This document shows positions 1 to 11,807 of a stretch of 64,000 nucleotides of DNA, in pieces (position 1 is the first letter of the stretch; each line of letters starts with the position of its first letter). The position numbers were made by a program, and so were the translations under genes. Origin of the DNA: Acestrorhynchus altus (taxonomy: Eukaryota > Chordata > Actinopteri > Characiformes > Acestrorhynchidae); contig CM067503.1 in the NCBI GenBank assembly GCA_034509495.1, forward strand, positions 24,738,316 through 24,802,315, written 5' to 3'. Under the pieces are notes generated by a model, which worked only from the letters and a program-made list of their open reading frames with translations, was not told the origin of the DNA and made no database searches.

Positions 1-136
1 CTTCAGTGAAAAAAATGTCTGGCAGAGTTAATTAAATTCTTGAAATGCTCTGAGTTTGGCCTTCCCTTTGCTCAGGTGGAACATATTTTCATTATTATTC
101 TAGTGTGTTTTCAAGCATTACACCAAAAGGAAATTC

Positions 137-139
<3 letters not shown>

Positions 140-187
<48 letters not shown>
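140..187. repeat. (GT)n microsatellite
   Basis: An uninterrupted (GT)24 tract. It explains the poly-Cys/Val and poly-Thr/His open frames around it. It is followed by TTTTGCAG, which resembles a splice acceptor, but no exon-like open frame follows. Confidence 0.97.
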
Positions 188-190
<3 letters not shown>

Positions 191-744
191 GCAGACCCAA
201 ATACACTTCGAAGACGAAATCTCCATGAACAGGAAGGAACTGTGGCTCCAAAGCCAACAGTGGATTTCTCTGAGGGTTTCTTTGTAGTTTAACCAAAAAG
301 CACTAACTGTCGGCTCAGGGCCGGCCAAAATCCAGAGTGGCCGCCGAGCTTATGAAAGACATTCTGGCCTTATTTGTTATCTAATATCCATTCACTCAGT
401 GTAGCTCATGTGGAAAATTCATTGTTTAAAAGTCACATGCTACTTCAATTATTCAACTATAACTAATTTAATATAATTTATTTTCTTTTAATCTAAACAA
501 GGTGGTCTTCCATTCTGTGTTCCCCTAAAGCAGTTCATCAAACTAACAAATCATCCTAATGTTATATTAAACACAACCACACATAGCATTTGCAGTGTCT
601 TTGTGTTTCAGTCACCCAGATGTGTGTTGGGATACAGTATGTTGTACAAATGACTGTTTATTCTGTATTTATACAGAAACACACACCTCATCTCCCTCTG
701 ATTCAGTAAGGAAGGACTAAACATTTCTAATAACTGATGTTTCT
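188..744. other. Non-coding interval, nothing recognised
   Basis: AT-rich sequence without a credible open frame or a recognised repeat. Confidence 0.5.
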
Positions 745-1220
745 AATAGCTTCAGCTTTGTTGGAGGGTTTCTTCCCATGAGCTGCTTGCTGCACAATTT
801 CTATTGGATTAATGTCAGGACACTGTCATGGCCATTCCAAAACTTTAACTTTAATCTTCTTTAGAAGGACCCACCTTCTCTTGAGATTCAGCTCAAGGAC
901 AGACATTTTGCCTTAGAATTTGCTGGTATAATTCAGAATTAATCATTCAGTCAATGGTCGCAACCCACCCTGACCCAGCAATACAGGCTCAAACCCTGAT
1001 ACCACCACCACTATGTTTCAAATATGGAATAAGTTGATCATGTAATTATTAGCAAACTGTAGACAGACAGTAATGATCTTTTTGGAGAGCGGTGGCTTTC
1101 TCCTTGCTACCCTGCTATGCTCACCATTATTGTTCGGTGTTCCCCGAATGCTGGCACATGAACATAAACATTAGCCAATGTGAGAAATGTCTTAAGTTGC
1201 TTAGAAGTTACCTTGGGTTG

Positions 1221-1595
1221 TGTCATGTTTCCCGTCTATCTCCTGTCTAACCATCTTGTCTTTGTTTTGTTTATTCCCCGTGCTTCTGAGCACGTGTCTT
1301 ATTTTGGTCTTTTCTCCACCCATTCCAAGCTGTGTGCCTGTTCATCATTGTGCCCAGGTGTGCTTAATGTTGTCTATGTATTTAAGACCCTTTGTTTCAG
1401 TCAGTCATTATCATCTTTTGTTTCGGGAGAGATCCAGTCAGTGTTTATTCCATGTGTTTGTGACTGTCTAGTTTTCGTAAGCATGTTCCATTTGTTTTGT
1501 TTTTCATGTTATTCTGGGATTAAATCCTCAACCCCAGCAAGTACTTCCACTTCCCTTGTCTTCGTGTTGGTCTACTCAGCTCACCAAACGTTACA
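1221..1595 (+). mobile_element. Solo LTR, probably Ty3/gypsy-like, inside the Tc1 relic
   Basis: The block starts TGTCATG and ends ACGTTACA, so it has the TG...CA ends of an LTR. It contains a TATA-like TATTTAAG (about 1379-1386) and an ATTAAA polyadenylation-like signal (1519-1524) in the right order. The flanks read GGTTG (1216-1220) and GGTTC (1596-1600), a 5-bp target duplication with one mismatch. Removing the block rejoins the Tc1 coding region in the order expected for that family. No internal retroelement genes or second LTR are present, so it is best read as a solo LTR left by recombination. The gypsy assignment is inferred from overall style. Confidence 0.65.
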
Positions 1596-1610
1596 GGTTC
1601 CATTGTGACC

Positions 1611-1841
1611 TTACCTTGTTTGTACCATTACATGCCTTATTCTTATTTTTGATCTTGTTGGTCGACCACTCCTTGGGAGGATAATAATGGTAGTGAATTC
1701 CCTCCATTTGTACACAATCTGTATGACTGTAGATTGCTGGAGTCCAAACTCTTTAGAGATGGTTAAAAGAGGGACCTTATTGTCATTCCATTGATTGTAA
1801 CCACAATTTGTGTGGAAATCTGATGAAGGTTTAGAGCACAT
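1611..1841 (-). pseudogene. Tc1 transposase N-terminal (DNA-binding) fragment
   Basis: A 76-codon open stretch on the minus strand resembles the first part of a Tc1 transposase: the end of the first helix-turn-helix and the linker with the GRPT AT-hook-like motif. It is a shadow of the parent transposon, not a host gene. The rest of the transposase lies on the far side of the LTR insertion and is frame-broken. Confidence 0.75.
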
Positions 1842-1876
1842 TTATTCAGGATTATGTACAATAATAATTATGTACT

Positions 1877-1995
<119 letters not shown>

Positions 1996-2163
1996 CTAGA
2001 CTGTGAGAAAGTTTGGCTCTCTGAAGGTCACTTTGAATATTAGCGAGTGTGTGTTGAGTGTGTGATGAGTGTGTGATCTGCTCAGTGGGAGACTTCCTGC
2101 TGGGCCAAGGGGGGAGATGACACAGTTTTCTTTTAGGCAGGTGATAGAGTTACACACAGAGAG

Positions 2164-2169
<6 letters not shown>

Positions 2170-2194
<25 letters not shown>
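2170..2194. repeat. (CT)n microsatellite
   Basis: Short pure CT tract. It produces the LSLSLSLS and RERERE frames here. Confidence 0.95.
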
Positions 2195-2329
2195 GATGAA
2201 AATGGAGCCTTTTTGTGGTGGGATAAGGTGGAGAAGCGTGGGTGGGGGGTTCTTGTAGAGTGACAAGACACAAAGTCATGCCTTTCCTTTTTCTTTTGGC
2301 TTCTGTCCTTCTGTCTCATTTGTTTAGTT

Positions 2330-2522
2330 TGCCTATTCTCTTCTCTTCTCTTCTCACCTCTTCTCCTTGCGTCTCTTCATCTCTTTCCCCTCTTTTCCAC
2401 CCCTCTTCTCCCTAGTTCTTGTCTCTTCTCTTCTCTTTATTTTCTTCTGTTCTTTCTCTCTTCCTTTGCCCCTTCTCTTCTCTTCTCTTCTCTTCTCTTC
2501 TCTTCTCTTCTCTTCTCTTCTC
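2330..2522. repeat. (TTCTC)n pentanucleotide repeat and polypyrimidine tract
   Basis: A degenerate pyrimidine-rich stretch ends in a pure TTCTC array (about 2473-2522, ten units). It explains the FSSLLFSSLL frame. Confidence 0.95.
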
Positions 2523-3154
2523 CCTTCAGAAGGGTGTTCAGATATGTTGGGTTAGTTTTGCTGCTGGTGTTATTTAGGCCACAGGTATTTTCTTGCAAGG
2601 TGTGAATGCTTCCATTCCAGGTAAAGGGAGTGACCCAGTGCTATTGTCTGTCCAACACAATAGAGTTTACATGAGAGATATTGTTCTCCTCAATTCAGCG
2701 TTCTTTTGTTTGTTTCACTGGTTTAGTCATCTCTGAGTAATGTGGCTTTAAACATGATTCCAGTTGAGGTTGTGGAGTAGGAGCCAAACTGCTCTTGTGT
2801 CTACACACTACAATGTAAATGTTCCTAAATGGTTCTTGAATTAGGTGGAGAGACCTTAAAAACAACTTTTAGTGGTGTAGACCTAAGGAGGATTATGTCA
2901 GACCATACATCAATTCCTTCCCTCAAATGGCCTGTTACATATTAGCTACCTATTAATTACTAAATATTTAATAATTGCTACAAAATTAAATAACTGTACT
3001 TATATAATTCCATATATAATGTAGCTATAAAATTCCAATTGAAGACCTGATGGCAAATTTCTAGTTTGTATATTGACTTTAATGGGATACCTGTTGTAGG
3101 TGAGGCAAGCTGCAGCATTTTGTAAATGTAAATCAATATTACATAATCTGTCAT
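2523..3154. other. Non-coding interval, nothing recognised
   Basis: Unique-looking AT-rich sequence with no plausible exon or recognised repeat. Confidence 0.45.
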
Positions 3155-3156
3155 TT

Positions 3157-3203
<47 letters not shown>
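3155..3203. repeat. (TTTC)n microsatellite
   Basis: About twelve TTTC units. Confidence 0.96.
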
Positions 3204-3372
3204 CAGTCTCTGTTTCCCTCTAAACCCTTCTGTGAACTTTTTGTCTCAAACTTACTGAAATATTTTGGTGCCATTAGTGTCCTGCTGGCCCTCAGGGCAT
3301 GTATAAACCCATTCATCACAGAACACTACAGAGAAGACTGCAGGTTGACAATAGGGATAATATGAGGATAAT

Positions 3373-3375
<3 letters not shown>

Positions 3376-3436
<61 letters not shown>
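3376..3436. repeat. (CT)n microsatellite
   Basis: About 30 uninterrupted CT units. Confidence 0.97.
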
Positions 3437-3438
<2 letters not shown>

Positions 3439-3780
3439 GGGTCCTGGTTCATCCTGTTTAGCTCCCATCACTCGATTTCTCAGAATGGGCATAGCTTAAG
3501 GCCTGAGCTGCTGTAGCGTGAGTCCTCTGGATTGGCATTCACAACACTAATTGTTCTCCAGGCCACAATGTACATGGAGTTTTTTTTCTTTGATAAGAGC
3601 CACAGAAAGAGTAGACCTAGAAGATAACAAAGGTGTAACACACAGACTGTTCATAAACCTTTACTCTGCCTTTAACAGGTCACATGCTTTGCAGATTCAG
3701 CCACATCAAATGGAAATTCCTCAGAGCCTTTTCCTGCAGTTACTCAAATAACCTCACACTCATCTCTAATGAGTTAATGC
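3437..3780. other. Non-coding interval, nothing recognised
   Basis: No recognised repeat; the 66-codon open frame here lacks any familiar domain. Confidence 0.45.
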
Positions 3781-3799
3781 ATAAAATACTGCAGTTACA

Positions 3800-4060
3800 C
3801 ACATTATACAGCTAACCTTAAATGTTATCTAACCTACTCAGCAAACCTAAAGCAGTATATTTACTCTATCACTATCACTTACCAATAAAAAGCCTAAACC
3901 TAACTGTTACTCAAACCCTTAACTCATGAAATATAAACTTAGCCTCTCTAATACTAATCGTAATCATGGCTAAACCTAAACCTAACCATAAACTTAACCA
4001 TAAATCCTAAACCTTAACCATACCTGAAATTTGAACATCAATGTAAAGATAATCTTAACC
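3800..4060. repeat. Degenerate CCTAA/CCTAAA-type simple repeat (telomere-like, C-strand)
   Basis: Dozens of short variants of AACCTAA, CCTAAAC and CTTAACC follow one another, densest at about 3890-4030. It resembles a degraded (CCTAA)n or (CCCTAA)n array, but no run of perfect telomere units survives. Confidence 0.6.
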
Positions 4061-4387
4061 TAAATGTTAAGTTTAAGTATAAGTTTTCTAGAAGCTCAAT
4101 TTATGGTAAAAGCAGCAAGCTTTGGCTTTGTGTACTGTGGCTTTTGCTTCATGTACATTGTAATTTGGTTTGTGTACATTTGGCAGAATAGTGCCATGAT
4201 TGGATGGGTGCTTGTTGTCAGTCATATGCACAAAAAGTGTGTTACTAGGTGTAGTGTAGAACAAAAAATTTTAGTCCAAATATGTATTATGCATTTAAAA
4301 CCTGTCTGGTAAAGGTTACAAAACCATTACTAATGCTCTTAACTGAGCTACAATCTGGGACAATAAAAGTAGTTTTCTGTTGAAAGT
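4061..4387. other. Non-coding interval, nothing recognised
   Basis: One 82-codon open frame (4064-4312) has no recognisable domain and sits in AT-rich DNA; it is probably chance. Confidence 0.45.
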
Positions 4388-5110
4388 CTTAGGATAGGAT
4401 AGAACTTTGTTGATCCCTTGGGAGGGTTCCCTCAGGGAAATTAAGTTCTCTATGCAACATAAGTACAATGCAGAAAGGTAGAATCACGATAATTTAGTAA
4501 AGGAAACACTATATAAATATAAAGAATATATAATATAGAGACTATATTACAATGTACAATATATATAAATAGTGCCTGAGAAAAGTAGAAAAGAGAAAGA
4601 GTCCAGTAGAACGGGGTATTGCACATTATTGTTGTGCACTTGAAACTGTGTATTGCATTGTTATTATTGCACTTGAAATGTATATTGCACAGGTGTGTTG
4701 TGGTTGTGGATTGTGAGTGAGTTAGTGGTCATTCCTACTCATTCCCATCCTCCATCCTCCTGTGCTCCTCCCCCAAGAGAGGAGTTGTACCAGTCGATGG
4801 CGTCTGCAGGACAGAGTTTCAAGTCTGTGGTCCTGCACTTGGGAAGGAGTCTCACTGAACAGGCTCCTCTGGTGGCTGATGACAGTGTGTAGAGGATGAC
4901 TGGCATTGTCCATAATGTCCAGCAGTTTTTTCAGAGTCCTCTTCTCTGCCACCGACACCAAAGAGTCCAGCTTTGTGCCAACCACAGAGCCAGCCCACCT
5001 GATCAGTTTTTTCCAGCCTGTGTGTCCTTGGAGATGCTGCCCCCCAGCACACCACAGTGTAGAACAGGAAATAAGTTCACTCTCCTTGAAAATCTGAAAA
5101 AGAGCTATGA
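4388..5110 (-). mobile_element. 5'-truncated LINE 3' end (L2/Rex-type non-LTR retrotransposon)
   Basis: On the minus strand, sequence encoding the C-terminal end of a LINE reverse transcriptase is followed by a 3' untranslated region. That region ends at about 4388 with the fish-LINE tail GGGATCAACAAAGTTCTATC and short TCCTA repeats. The coding part (about 5090-4722) contains the stretches AGSVVGTKLDSL and AEKRTLKKLLDIMDNASHPL, characteristic in my recollection of L2/Rex-type elements downstream of the polymerase domain. Everything upstream is missing, as usual for 5'-truncated LINE insertions. Assignment between the L2 and Rex clades is uncertain. Confidence 0.82.
4722..5090 (-). pseudogene. 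LINE reverse transcriptase C-terminal remnant
   Basis: An open stretch of about 120 codons includes WKKLIRWAGSVVGTKLDSL followed by EKRTLKKLLDIMDNASHPLH, the region after the reverse transcriptase thumb in L2-like LINEs. The polymerase catalytic motif and the endonuclease are absent. It is too short to act and is annotated as a retrotransposon relic. Confidence 0.78.
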
Positions 5111-5470
<360 letters not shown>

Positions 5471-7185
5471 ATTTAAGCAGTAAAAGAACAATACAGAGAC
5501 AAAATTACCTTTATGTAATAGCAGTCTCTGTTTGTCCTCCTCTGAAGGCAGTTCATGTTGTTCATGGACTAATCATCCATTTTATTTTGACAAGTAAGAT
5601 GTTAACTTTGCCCTGAAAGTAAGGAGAAAGTCTGACGGGATGTGTGATGGAGATGTCTAAGCAGCTATAGCACTAATGCCACCTCTACTTTGGCCTTCTG
5701 AACTTTCACTGACTGCATCACAAAGATTTCACGGATGTCATCTAAAATGTGAAGTGTACGTGTGCACTCAGGAACCAAAATTATTCATTCTATGCTCTGT
5801 TTATTAGCTTTAAGTGGTCAAATGATGGACATTACCAAAGTCCACAACCAGTTCTGAAGATGTGGAACATTTTTGCATTTTCAGATATAAGTTTGGATAC
5901 AGAGAGTCATGAATGTTTTCTCTGTTTTTGCTATGTTACATCTGTATATATGAATAACTGAATGTCCAAACTAATATAGTGATAAAACAATGTTTATTTA
6001 ATTCAGCGGAAAGATGCAACATAAAGTTACATAATTACTTGAATTGATATTTATATTGAGTATTTGAACTGTTCTATCTTTTAACATTTAATATCTTATT
6101 GACCTTCAGTATGCTAGAATAATTGGATAATTGGCAAAAGTAACAATGTAACAATCACATTTATTTCAATAACAAACTTTAAAATACTTTGTGTAACAGG
6201 TTAATGTACAAAAAATAAAAAAGAAAAGCAAAAAAATATATATTTTAACATTGATCTTCATTTTTTAGTGTATGTAAATTTGACTTTGACATGCTATTAA
6301 AATTCAACTTGTACTTATACAACCAGGACAAATCATTTGTACATCTAAAGTTTACAGACTTACCCCAGTCACAAATACTGGCCTTCTACTAAACAGAGCA
6401 ATGTAGACCCAACCAAGCTCCAAACACACCTGATTAACAAAGACACATTCCACTAATTAAATTTTAATGAGGAATGCATAGTAATGAGGGTGGTAGAATG
6501 ATTGAGCTTCAACCTGTTCAGACAAGTTACATTAAGGCTCTAAATAAAAACCTAAAAATTTGTCACATTTAAAAACATTGATTATCAACTTCATTATTTG
6601 TTTGTTTTACAAACAAATCTGAAACATGCAACTTTAAGTTTTTTGAGGGCAGATCTCAGTATGTATAGGAATATGCCAATTCAATGGTGAGATACTAATC
6701 ATGTTAAGTAGGTATGTGTGTTGTAAACCATTGTGAAGTTTTTTTTATTAGGGTTTATTCTTTCTTTATTTAACCTCCAAAACACTGAAACACTGAAATT
6801 CGACACATGCCCAAATCCTCTGGCTTACCTCAGCTTACCTCGCCATGGTCGTACATAATGCATTTGCTGACCCATCAGCCTCCTTCATTCAAATTAACTC
6901 ATTAACTCTGTCCAGTGTGCAGGTCATCATCTTTTATTCACATGCTTCCATTAATAACTTAACACAGCTTTATGCACACAGTGTGCTAGGCAAGTAGAAG
7001 AGTATGGAGTATGTGTGTATGTGTGTGTGTGACTGTTATGTTCTGACTGTTATTAAGGGTTAACGTACAGCACCAACCACCAATCTCCTGCTCTATTTAC
7101 CAAAATATATGATTAATATTTATTATAGTTTAAGGTTGCTGAAGTCATCTGAATTTCATATAGTATACCTAAATATACTTATACT

Positions 7186-7188
<3 letters not shown>
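5471..7188. other. Non-coding interval, nothing recognised
   Basis: AT-rich, with short A-runs near 6210-6240. Some text near 6370-6560 has the flavour of transposon flanks (paired ATTAA-rich segments), but no family could be named. Confidence 0.4.

Positions 7189-7232
<44 letters not shown>
7189..7232. repeat. (GT)n microsatellite
   Basis: About 21 GT units. Confidence 0.96.
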
Positions 7233-7236
<4 letters not shown>

Positions 7237-7432
7237 AGTGAGCAAGCCCTATACTCTATACCATAAGAAATATGTGGAGGCGCTTATGATGCTACATTTA
7301 CATATATTATGCTACTTTTTTGACATTTTCATTTTCCTGCTATATACCCGACAACAGGTGACCACTCTTAACCAGTGGCATCACTATTAGCAGTATATGC
7401 ACAGCCATAGCTCTGGCACCCATAACACCTTA

Positions 7433-8125
7433 CTGTCCTCACTTTATCCCCCATTACCCAAAGTGTCCTCACCTCATCACCATCCACATCTCATCCCCCA
7501 TTAACCAACACTATGCTCACTTCATTTCCCATTACCAGTGCCCATTACTCAACAAGTCATTCTCCAATACCCATTACCCAACATCCCTCATTACCCCATT
7601 ACCTCATCATCCTGCAATACCTAATTTTGTCCTCACTTCATCATCTCCATTATCCAACAGTGTCCTCACTTTATCCTCCATTACTCAATGTCCTCACCTG
7701 ATTCCCCATTACACAACATCATCCTCACCTCATCCCCCATTACCCATCACTGTCCTCACCTCATCCCCCATTACCCATCACTGTCCTCACCTCATCTCCC
7801 ATTACCCATCACTGTCCTCACCTCATCCCCCATTACCCAGCACTGTCCTCACCTCATCCCCCATCACCCATCACTGTCCTCACCTCATCTCCCATTACCC
7901 AGCACTGTCCTCACCTCATCCCCCATTACCCAGCACTGTCCTCACCTCATCCCCCATCACCCATCTCTGTCCTCACCTCATCTCCCATTACCCAGCACTG
8001 TCCTCACCTCATCTCCCATTACCTAATACTGTCTGCACTCCATTCCTCCATTACCCAACACAGACTGCATCTCATTCCCCATTACTCAACACCATTGTCA
8101 CCCCATTCCTCCATCACCCAACAAC
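7433..8125. repeat. 31-bp C-rich minisatellite
   Basis: Tandem units of about 31 bp, each containing CCTCACCTCAT, CCCCATTACCCA and a spacer such as CACTGT. The core (about 7720-8020) has roughly ten well-kept copies; units decay on both sides. The 112-codon frame of repeating HLIPHYPSLSSP-like residues is only a translation of this array. Strand asymmetry is strong: almost no G on the plus strand. Confidence 0.93.
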
Positions 8126-8244
8126 AACCATTCATAACAATACATGGGTAGCCGAAAATTGACGTGTTCTCAGCTGATGGCATGATGTTCCATACAGAAA
8201 TGTCTCCCTGTTTTGTTGTTTAGGCATCTGAATAAAGCAGAAAA

Positions 8245-8432
8245 CACACTATTGAATTCACACACTAGGGGACACTGAGCATGCGTCCCCTATCCACAAC
8301 ACCCAGGGAGCATCTAGGAAGTTAAGTGCCTTGGTCAAGGGGACTTCAGTCATGTCCTGCCAGTTCAGGGAATTGAACCTTCAACTTCCAGTCAATGGGC
8401 TGGTTCCCTAACCACCAGTCTGTGAGTCATAG
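8245..8432 (-). mobile_element. tRNA-derived SINE, minus orientation
   Basis: Read on the minus strand, the head carries a TGGTGGTTAGG segment resembling RNA polymerase III box A (about 8405-8415). Box B (GGTTCAATTCC, complement of 8369-8379) follows at roughly tRNA spacing. The body contains the phrase CCTTGACCAAGGCACTTAAC, which I recognise from a very common fish SINE. It is not a functional tRNA because the cloverleaf cannot be completed. Confidence 0.72.
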
Positions 8433-9008
8433 TGAATAAACAGGCAAATTGATTTTTTGACTCTGTTCAAGAGTTGCTATCTACAAGGCTAAAGCTATAT
8501 TTTTAGCATACACGCCACCCCCAGTTCACTTCTGGAGCAGTGAGAAGTAGGCGAGGAGTGGTCATCTGAAGTGGACTTTCAGCACCACAGCAACTTGTCA
8601 TGAATCACTGATGTCAATAAAGTCGTTAATCTTCATCAGCCAAACACCTGTTGCCAGACAGATTGGCCAGATGCACATCAAGACATGTGGAAGTGGAGGT
8701 TTGTGTGTGTCTGTGAGAGTGTTTATATCTCTATAAGCGAGACTCACTGTGACCTTATGTGTCTAATGGTCTGACCATGTGTGTTAACAGTAGCTGTGCT
8801 GTGGAAATGTGTGCATATTGTTGAGTGTGTATGTTAACAGAAGTTCTGCTGTGTTTGCTCAGTGGTAGTGTGTGTGATGCCTGTGTCGTGGCAGGAGGAA
8901 CGGGGGCTCCTGACCTCCACACTGACCCTCAGGGGCCACACAGATCAAAGCCTATGGATGAGTGAGTGGAAAGGAGTGTGTTTACCCAGCCTGTGGCACT
9001 AAGACACA
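8433..9008. other. Non-coding interval with a local partial duplication
   Basis: TGTGTTAACAGTAGCTGTGCTGTG (near 8780) is partly repeated about 50 bases later as TGTATGTTAACAGAAGTTCTG. Otherwise nothing is recognised. Confidence 0.4.
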
Positions 9009-9022
9009 GACACACACACACG

Positions 9023-9092
<70 letters not shown>
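9009..9092. repeat. (CA)n microsatellite
   Basis: About 40 CA units with two CG interruptions near the left end. Confidence 0.97.
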
Positions 9093-9094
<2 letters not shown>

Positions 9095-9299
9095 TACAAA
9101 TGCAGAATATACAGCTAATTAGAACATACATAGTACAGTGGAGGAACCTCTTCAGACTCTCAGAAGCATCTCAAAATATATGTAGAAATGTAGCAGCAGT
9201 GAAACATGACTACATTTGGTAGATGATCAGGTTATTTACAAACATATGTACATAGATGTATTTATTTAAATAATTTATTTTATTTACATTTTTATTATG

Positions 9300-9400
9300 T
9301 TTAGGATTTATAGTCTTTATAGTTTTATAGTTTATAGTTAAGGTTGGGTTTAGTTAGGATGATGTTTAGGGTAAGGTTAAGGTTAGGTTAATGATAAACT
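9300..9400. repeat. Degenerate GGTTA/TTAGGG-type simple repeat (G-strand)
   Basis: Variants of TTAAGG, GGTTAGG, TTTAGGG and TTTATAG succeed one another, densest at about 9335-9395. It is the opposite orientation of the CCTAA-type stretch at 3.8-4.06 kb. Confidence 0.5.
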
Positions 9401-10162
9401 TTAGAGGGAAATGAAGAATGATGACATAACTAACTAACAAACAGCCTAACTACTGTTTGATAGTTACTTAACTTTAAATATTACCCTGACAAAGCCTATA
9501 ATCATACATTTATTTGCTCTACTACAATACAGTAGCATGGTTGCTGCTTTGTTTCTTTAATGTCATTACATGGGCTGCTATTAGCCTAGGTTTTTCTTTT
9601 TCCAGAGAACTCTGTTTTAGCAGCTCAATAGCTTATTATACTTTATAACAGTAGCAAAGTAGCCGGGAGTTTTGTGTTACATTTTCTTGAGCCATTCAAA
9701 TGCTTTCAGCTGAAGCACTCATATGAAAAGCAGAGAAAAGTTTTTCTAGGACAACTTAATTGGAAAATGTGCCAAATTGTTTGCAGAATACTTTGTGCAT
9801 GTTGAAACTATCTGCACCACCCACCCAGTCAACAGTTAAGCGTAGGGAATCTCCGATTACTGTGGGATATTTCATGTACCGTTTAGAATAATAATGAAAA
9901 CATCAAAACAAAGCAGAACAAAACAAAAAAAATCTCACACAAGGAAAAGTGCGAAAGTCACTGTTGTGGTATGTATTCAGCCACCCCAGAACTTTATTTT
10001 CTTTCTCCATTTAAAACGGTTTATAAGATATTCCTTATACGTTAAAACTTTAGTTAATACTTTAATACAATAATACAGCACCTTTTCGGACTGCATAGAG
10101 TTACTCCCTCAACAGAAAATACATAAGCTGCATCCCATATTGCACAGTACTACTCCATGTCA
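9401..10162. other. Non-coding interval, nothing recognised
   Basis: No credible gene or named repeat. Confidence 0.45.
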
Positions 10163-10164
10163 TA

Positions 10165-11303
10165 CTGTGCATCTGGAAAGTATTCATTTTTTTGCACATT
10201 TTGTTATGTTACAGCCTTATTTCAAAATTGATTCAATCCTTTTTGCACACAATACCCCATGATGACAAAGTGAGAAACGTTTGTTTGAAACATATAACAT
10301 ATAACGTACATAAATATTCAATGCCTTTGCTCAATACTTTGTTGAAACACTTTTGGCAGCATTACATCCTCAAGTCTTTGAGTATGATGCTACAAGCTTG
10401 GCAAACCTGTTTTTGAGAAGTTTCTCCCGTTCTTCTTTGCAGAACCTCTCAAGCTCCATCAGATTGGATGGGGAGCATCAGTGCCCAGCCATTTTTAGAT
10501 ATCTCCAGAGATATTCAATCGGGTTCAAGCCTGGGCTCTGGCTGGGTTACTCAAGGACAGTTGTTCTGAAGCCACTACTTTGTCATCTTGGATGTGTGCT
10601 TAGGGTTGTTGTTCTAAGGAAGACGTTCATCCCAGTCTGAGGTCCAGAGCAAGTTATCATCATGGATGTTTCTGTACATCGCTGTAGTCATCTTTCCCTC
10701 GACCTGGACTAGTCTCCCAGTTCCTGCTGCAGAAAAACATCACCACGCATGATGCTGCCACAGGTGGCCAGCTCTATGAAGAGTCCCGGTAGTTCCAAAC
10801 TTCTTCCATTTACAGACAATGGAGGCCACTGTGCTCACTGGGACCATCAATGAAGCAGAAATTTCTCTGTACCCTTTGTCTCGATATAATCCTATCCTAC
10901 AGACAATTCCTTAGACTTCACGGCTTGGTTTGGGCTCTGACATGCACTGTCTACTTTGAGACCTTATATAAACAGACATGTACCTCTCTACATCATGTCC
11001 AATCATCTGAATTTACCATAGGCGTCCTCCATTCAAGCTGTAGAAACATGTGAAGGATGATAAGTGGAACCAAGGTGAGCCTGAATTAAATTTTGAGTGC
11101 AATGGCAAAGACTATGAATAATTTGTGTTTTCTTTTTTAATACATTTGCAAAGCTTTCAAAGAAACTTTTCTAACTTTGTCATTGTGGGGTATTGTGCGT
11201 AGAATTTTGGCATAAAAATAAATTGAATCTATTTTGGAATAAGTCTGTAAGATTACAAAATGTGCAAAAAGTGAAGCGCTGTGAATACTTTGTGGGTGCA
11301 CTG
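10165..11303 (-). mobile_element. Tc1-like transposon, both ends intact, internally deleted
   Basis: Long terminal inverted repeats face each other: the left end begins CTGTGCATCTGGAAAGTATT and the right end, reverse-complemented, begins CAGTGCACCCACAAAGTATT. Both contain the ACACAATACCCCA signature (about 10249 and 11184). TA dinucleotides flank at 10163-10164 and 11304-11305, as expected for Tc1 insertion. The inside reads as an antisense Tc1 transposase: the C-terminal region is at about 10370-10570, the GGGS-type DDE core at about 10745-10760, and the helix-turn-helix region at about 10800-10910. Part of the coding region between the core and the helix-turn-helix is missing, so the copy could move only with a transposase supplied in trans. 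Confidence 0.9.
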
Positions 11304-11305
11304 TA

Positions 11306-11805
11306 TGTGAAACACCACCACCAAGAAGTGCATTGAGTACTGGAGTAGGTAAGAATGTGGTGTGGAAAGCAAACATACATTTCCAATTCATGTTTGATTT
11401 TTTTGTAATCTCTGTTAAGATCTACTAGCATTCTAATATAAATAGTAAAATAAACTAAAATAAAATAAATAGTAAAATAAACTTACCTACCAACAACACA
11501 TCCTGATTGGCCCATTTATCAGGACATGCTTTCCATTCATTAATATTTAATGATACACAAATAATATTTAAGATGATTGATTGAGGTTTCCACTGTTTCC
11601 ACTTTCTAAATATCCCTAAAACTGAACATGAAATGACTTGCAGGGAACGTAAAAAAAAAGTAGTTATTGAAATACTTTCAAATTAGAACATCAAAGATAT
11701 TTAATTTTCTCATAAACATGTCATCAGTCAGGTGGGTATGAAAGTTTGATTAAACATATAATACGATTAGAAAAAGCTTCTGAAGTACAGATTAAGCTAA
11801 GCTAA
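11306..11805. other. Non-coding interval, nothing recognised
   Basis: AT-rich; no named repeat. Confidence 0.45.
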
Positions 11806-11807
11806 GT

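Larger units (their letters stand above)
745..1850 (-). mobile_element. Tc1-like transposon relic, split by an LTR insertion
   Basis: The minus strand reads as a decayed Tc1/mariner transposase gene. The right part (1611-1841) encodes the N-terminal helix-turn-helix region: an LTISKEFGLQQSTV recognition-helix-like stretch is followed by the hallmark LPRSGRPTRS. The left part (about 780-1215) matches, from memory of fish Tc1 elements, the antisense of the DDE catalytic core, including a CTCTTGAGATTCAGCTCAAGG segment. The two parts are separated by an unrelated 375-bp block (1221-1595), and the transposase region resumes directly after it. Multiple stops and frameshifts make it non-functional. 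The outer ends are approximate because terminal inverted repeats are not clear. Confidence 0.78.

Noticed and set aside
1180..1608. 142-codon open frame
   Set aside because: It lies across the solo LTR and its flanks. LTR DNA is often stop-poor by chance, and the frame has no domain.
7688..8026. 112-codon repetitive protein (proline, serine, histidine-rich)
   Set aside because: Pure translation of the 31-bp minisatellite; no start context, splice signals or composition unlike the array.
7433..8125. Possible CRISPR-like direct repeats
   Set aside because: The units are contiguous with no unique spacers and lie in vertebrate DNA; it is a minisatellite.
8369..8432. tRNA gene (box A and box B present)
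   Set aside because: Part of a SINE; no acceptor stem pairing is visible.
10192..10640. Two plus-strand frames of 74 and 95 codons
   Set aside because: They run antisense to the Tc1 transposase and are shadows of it.
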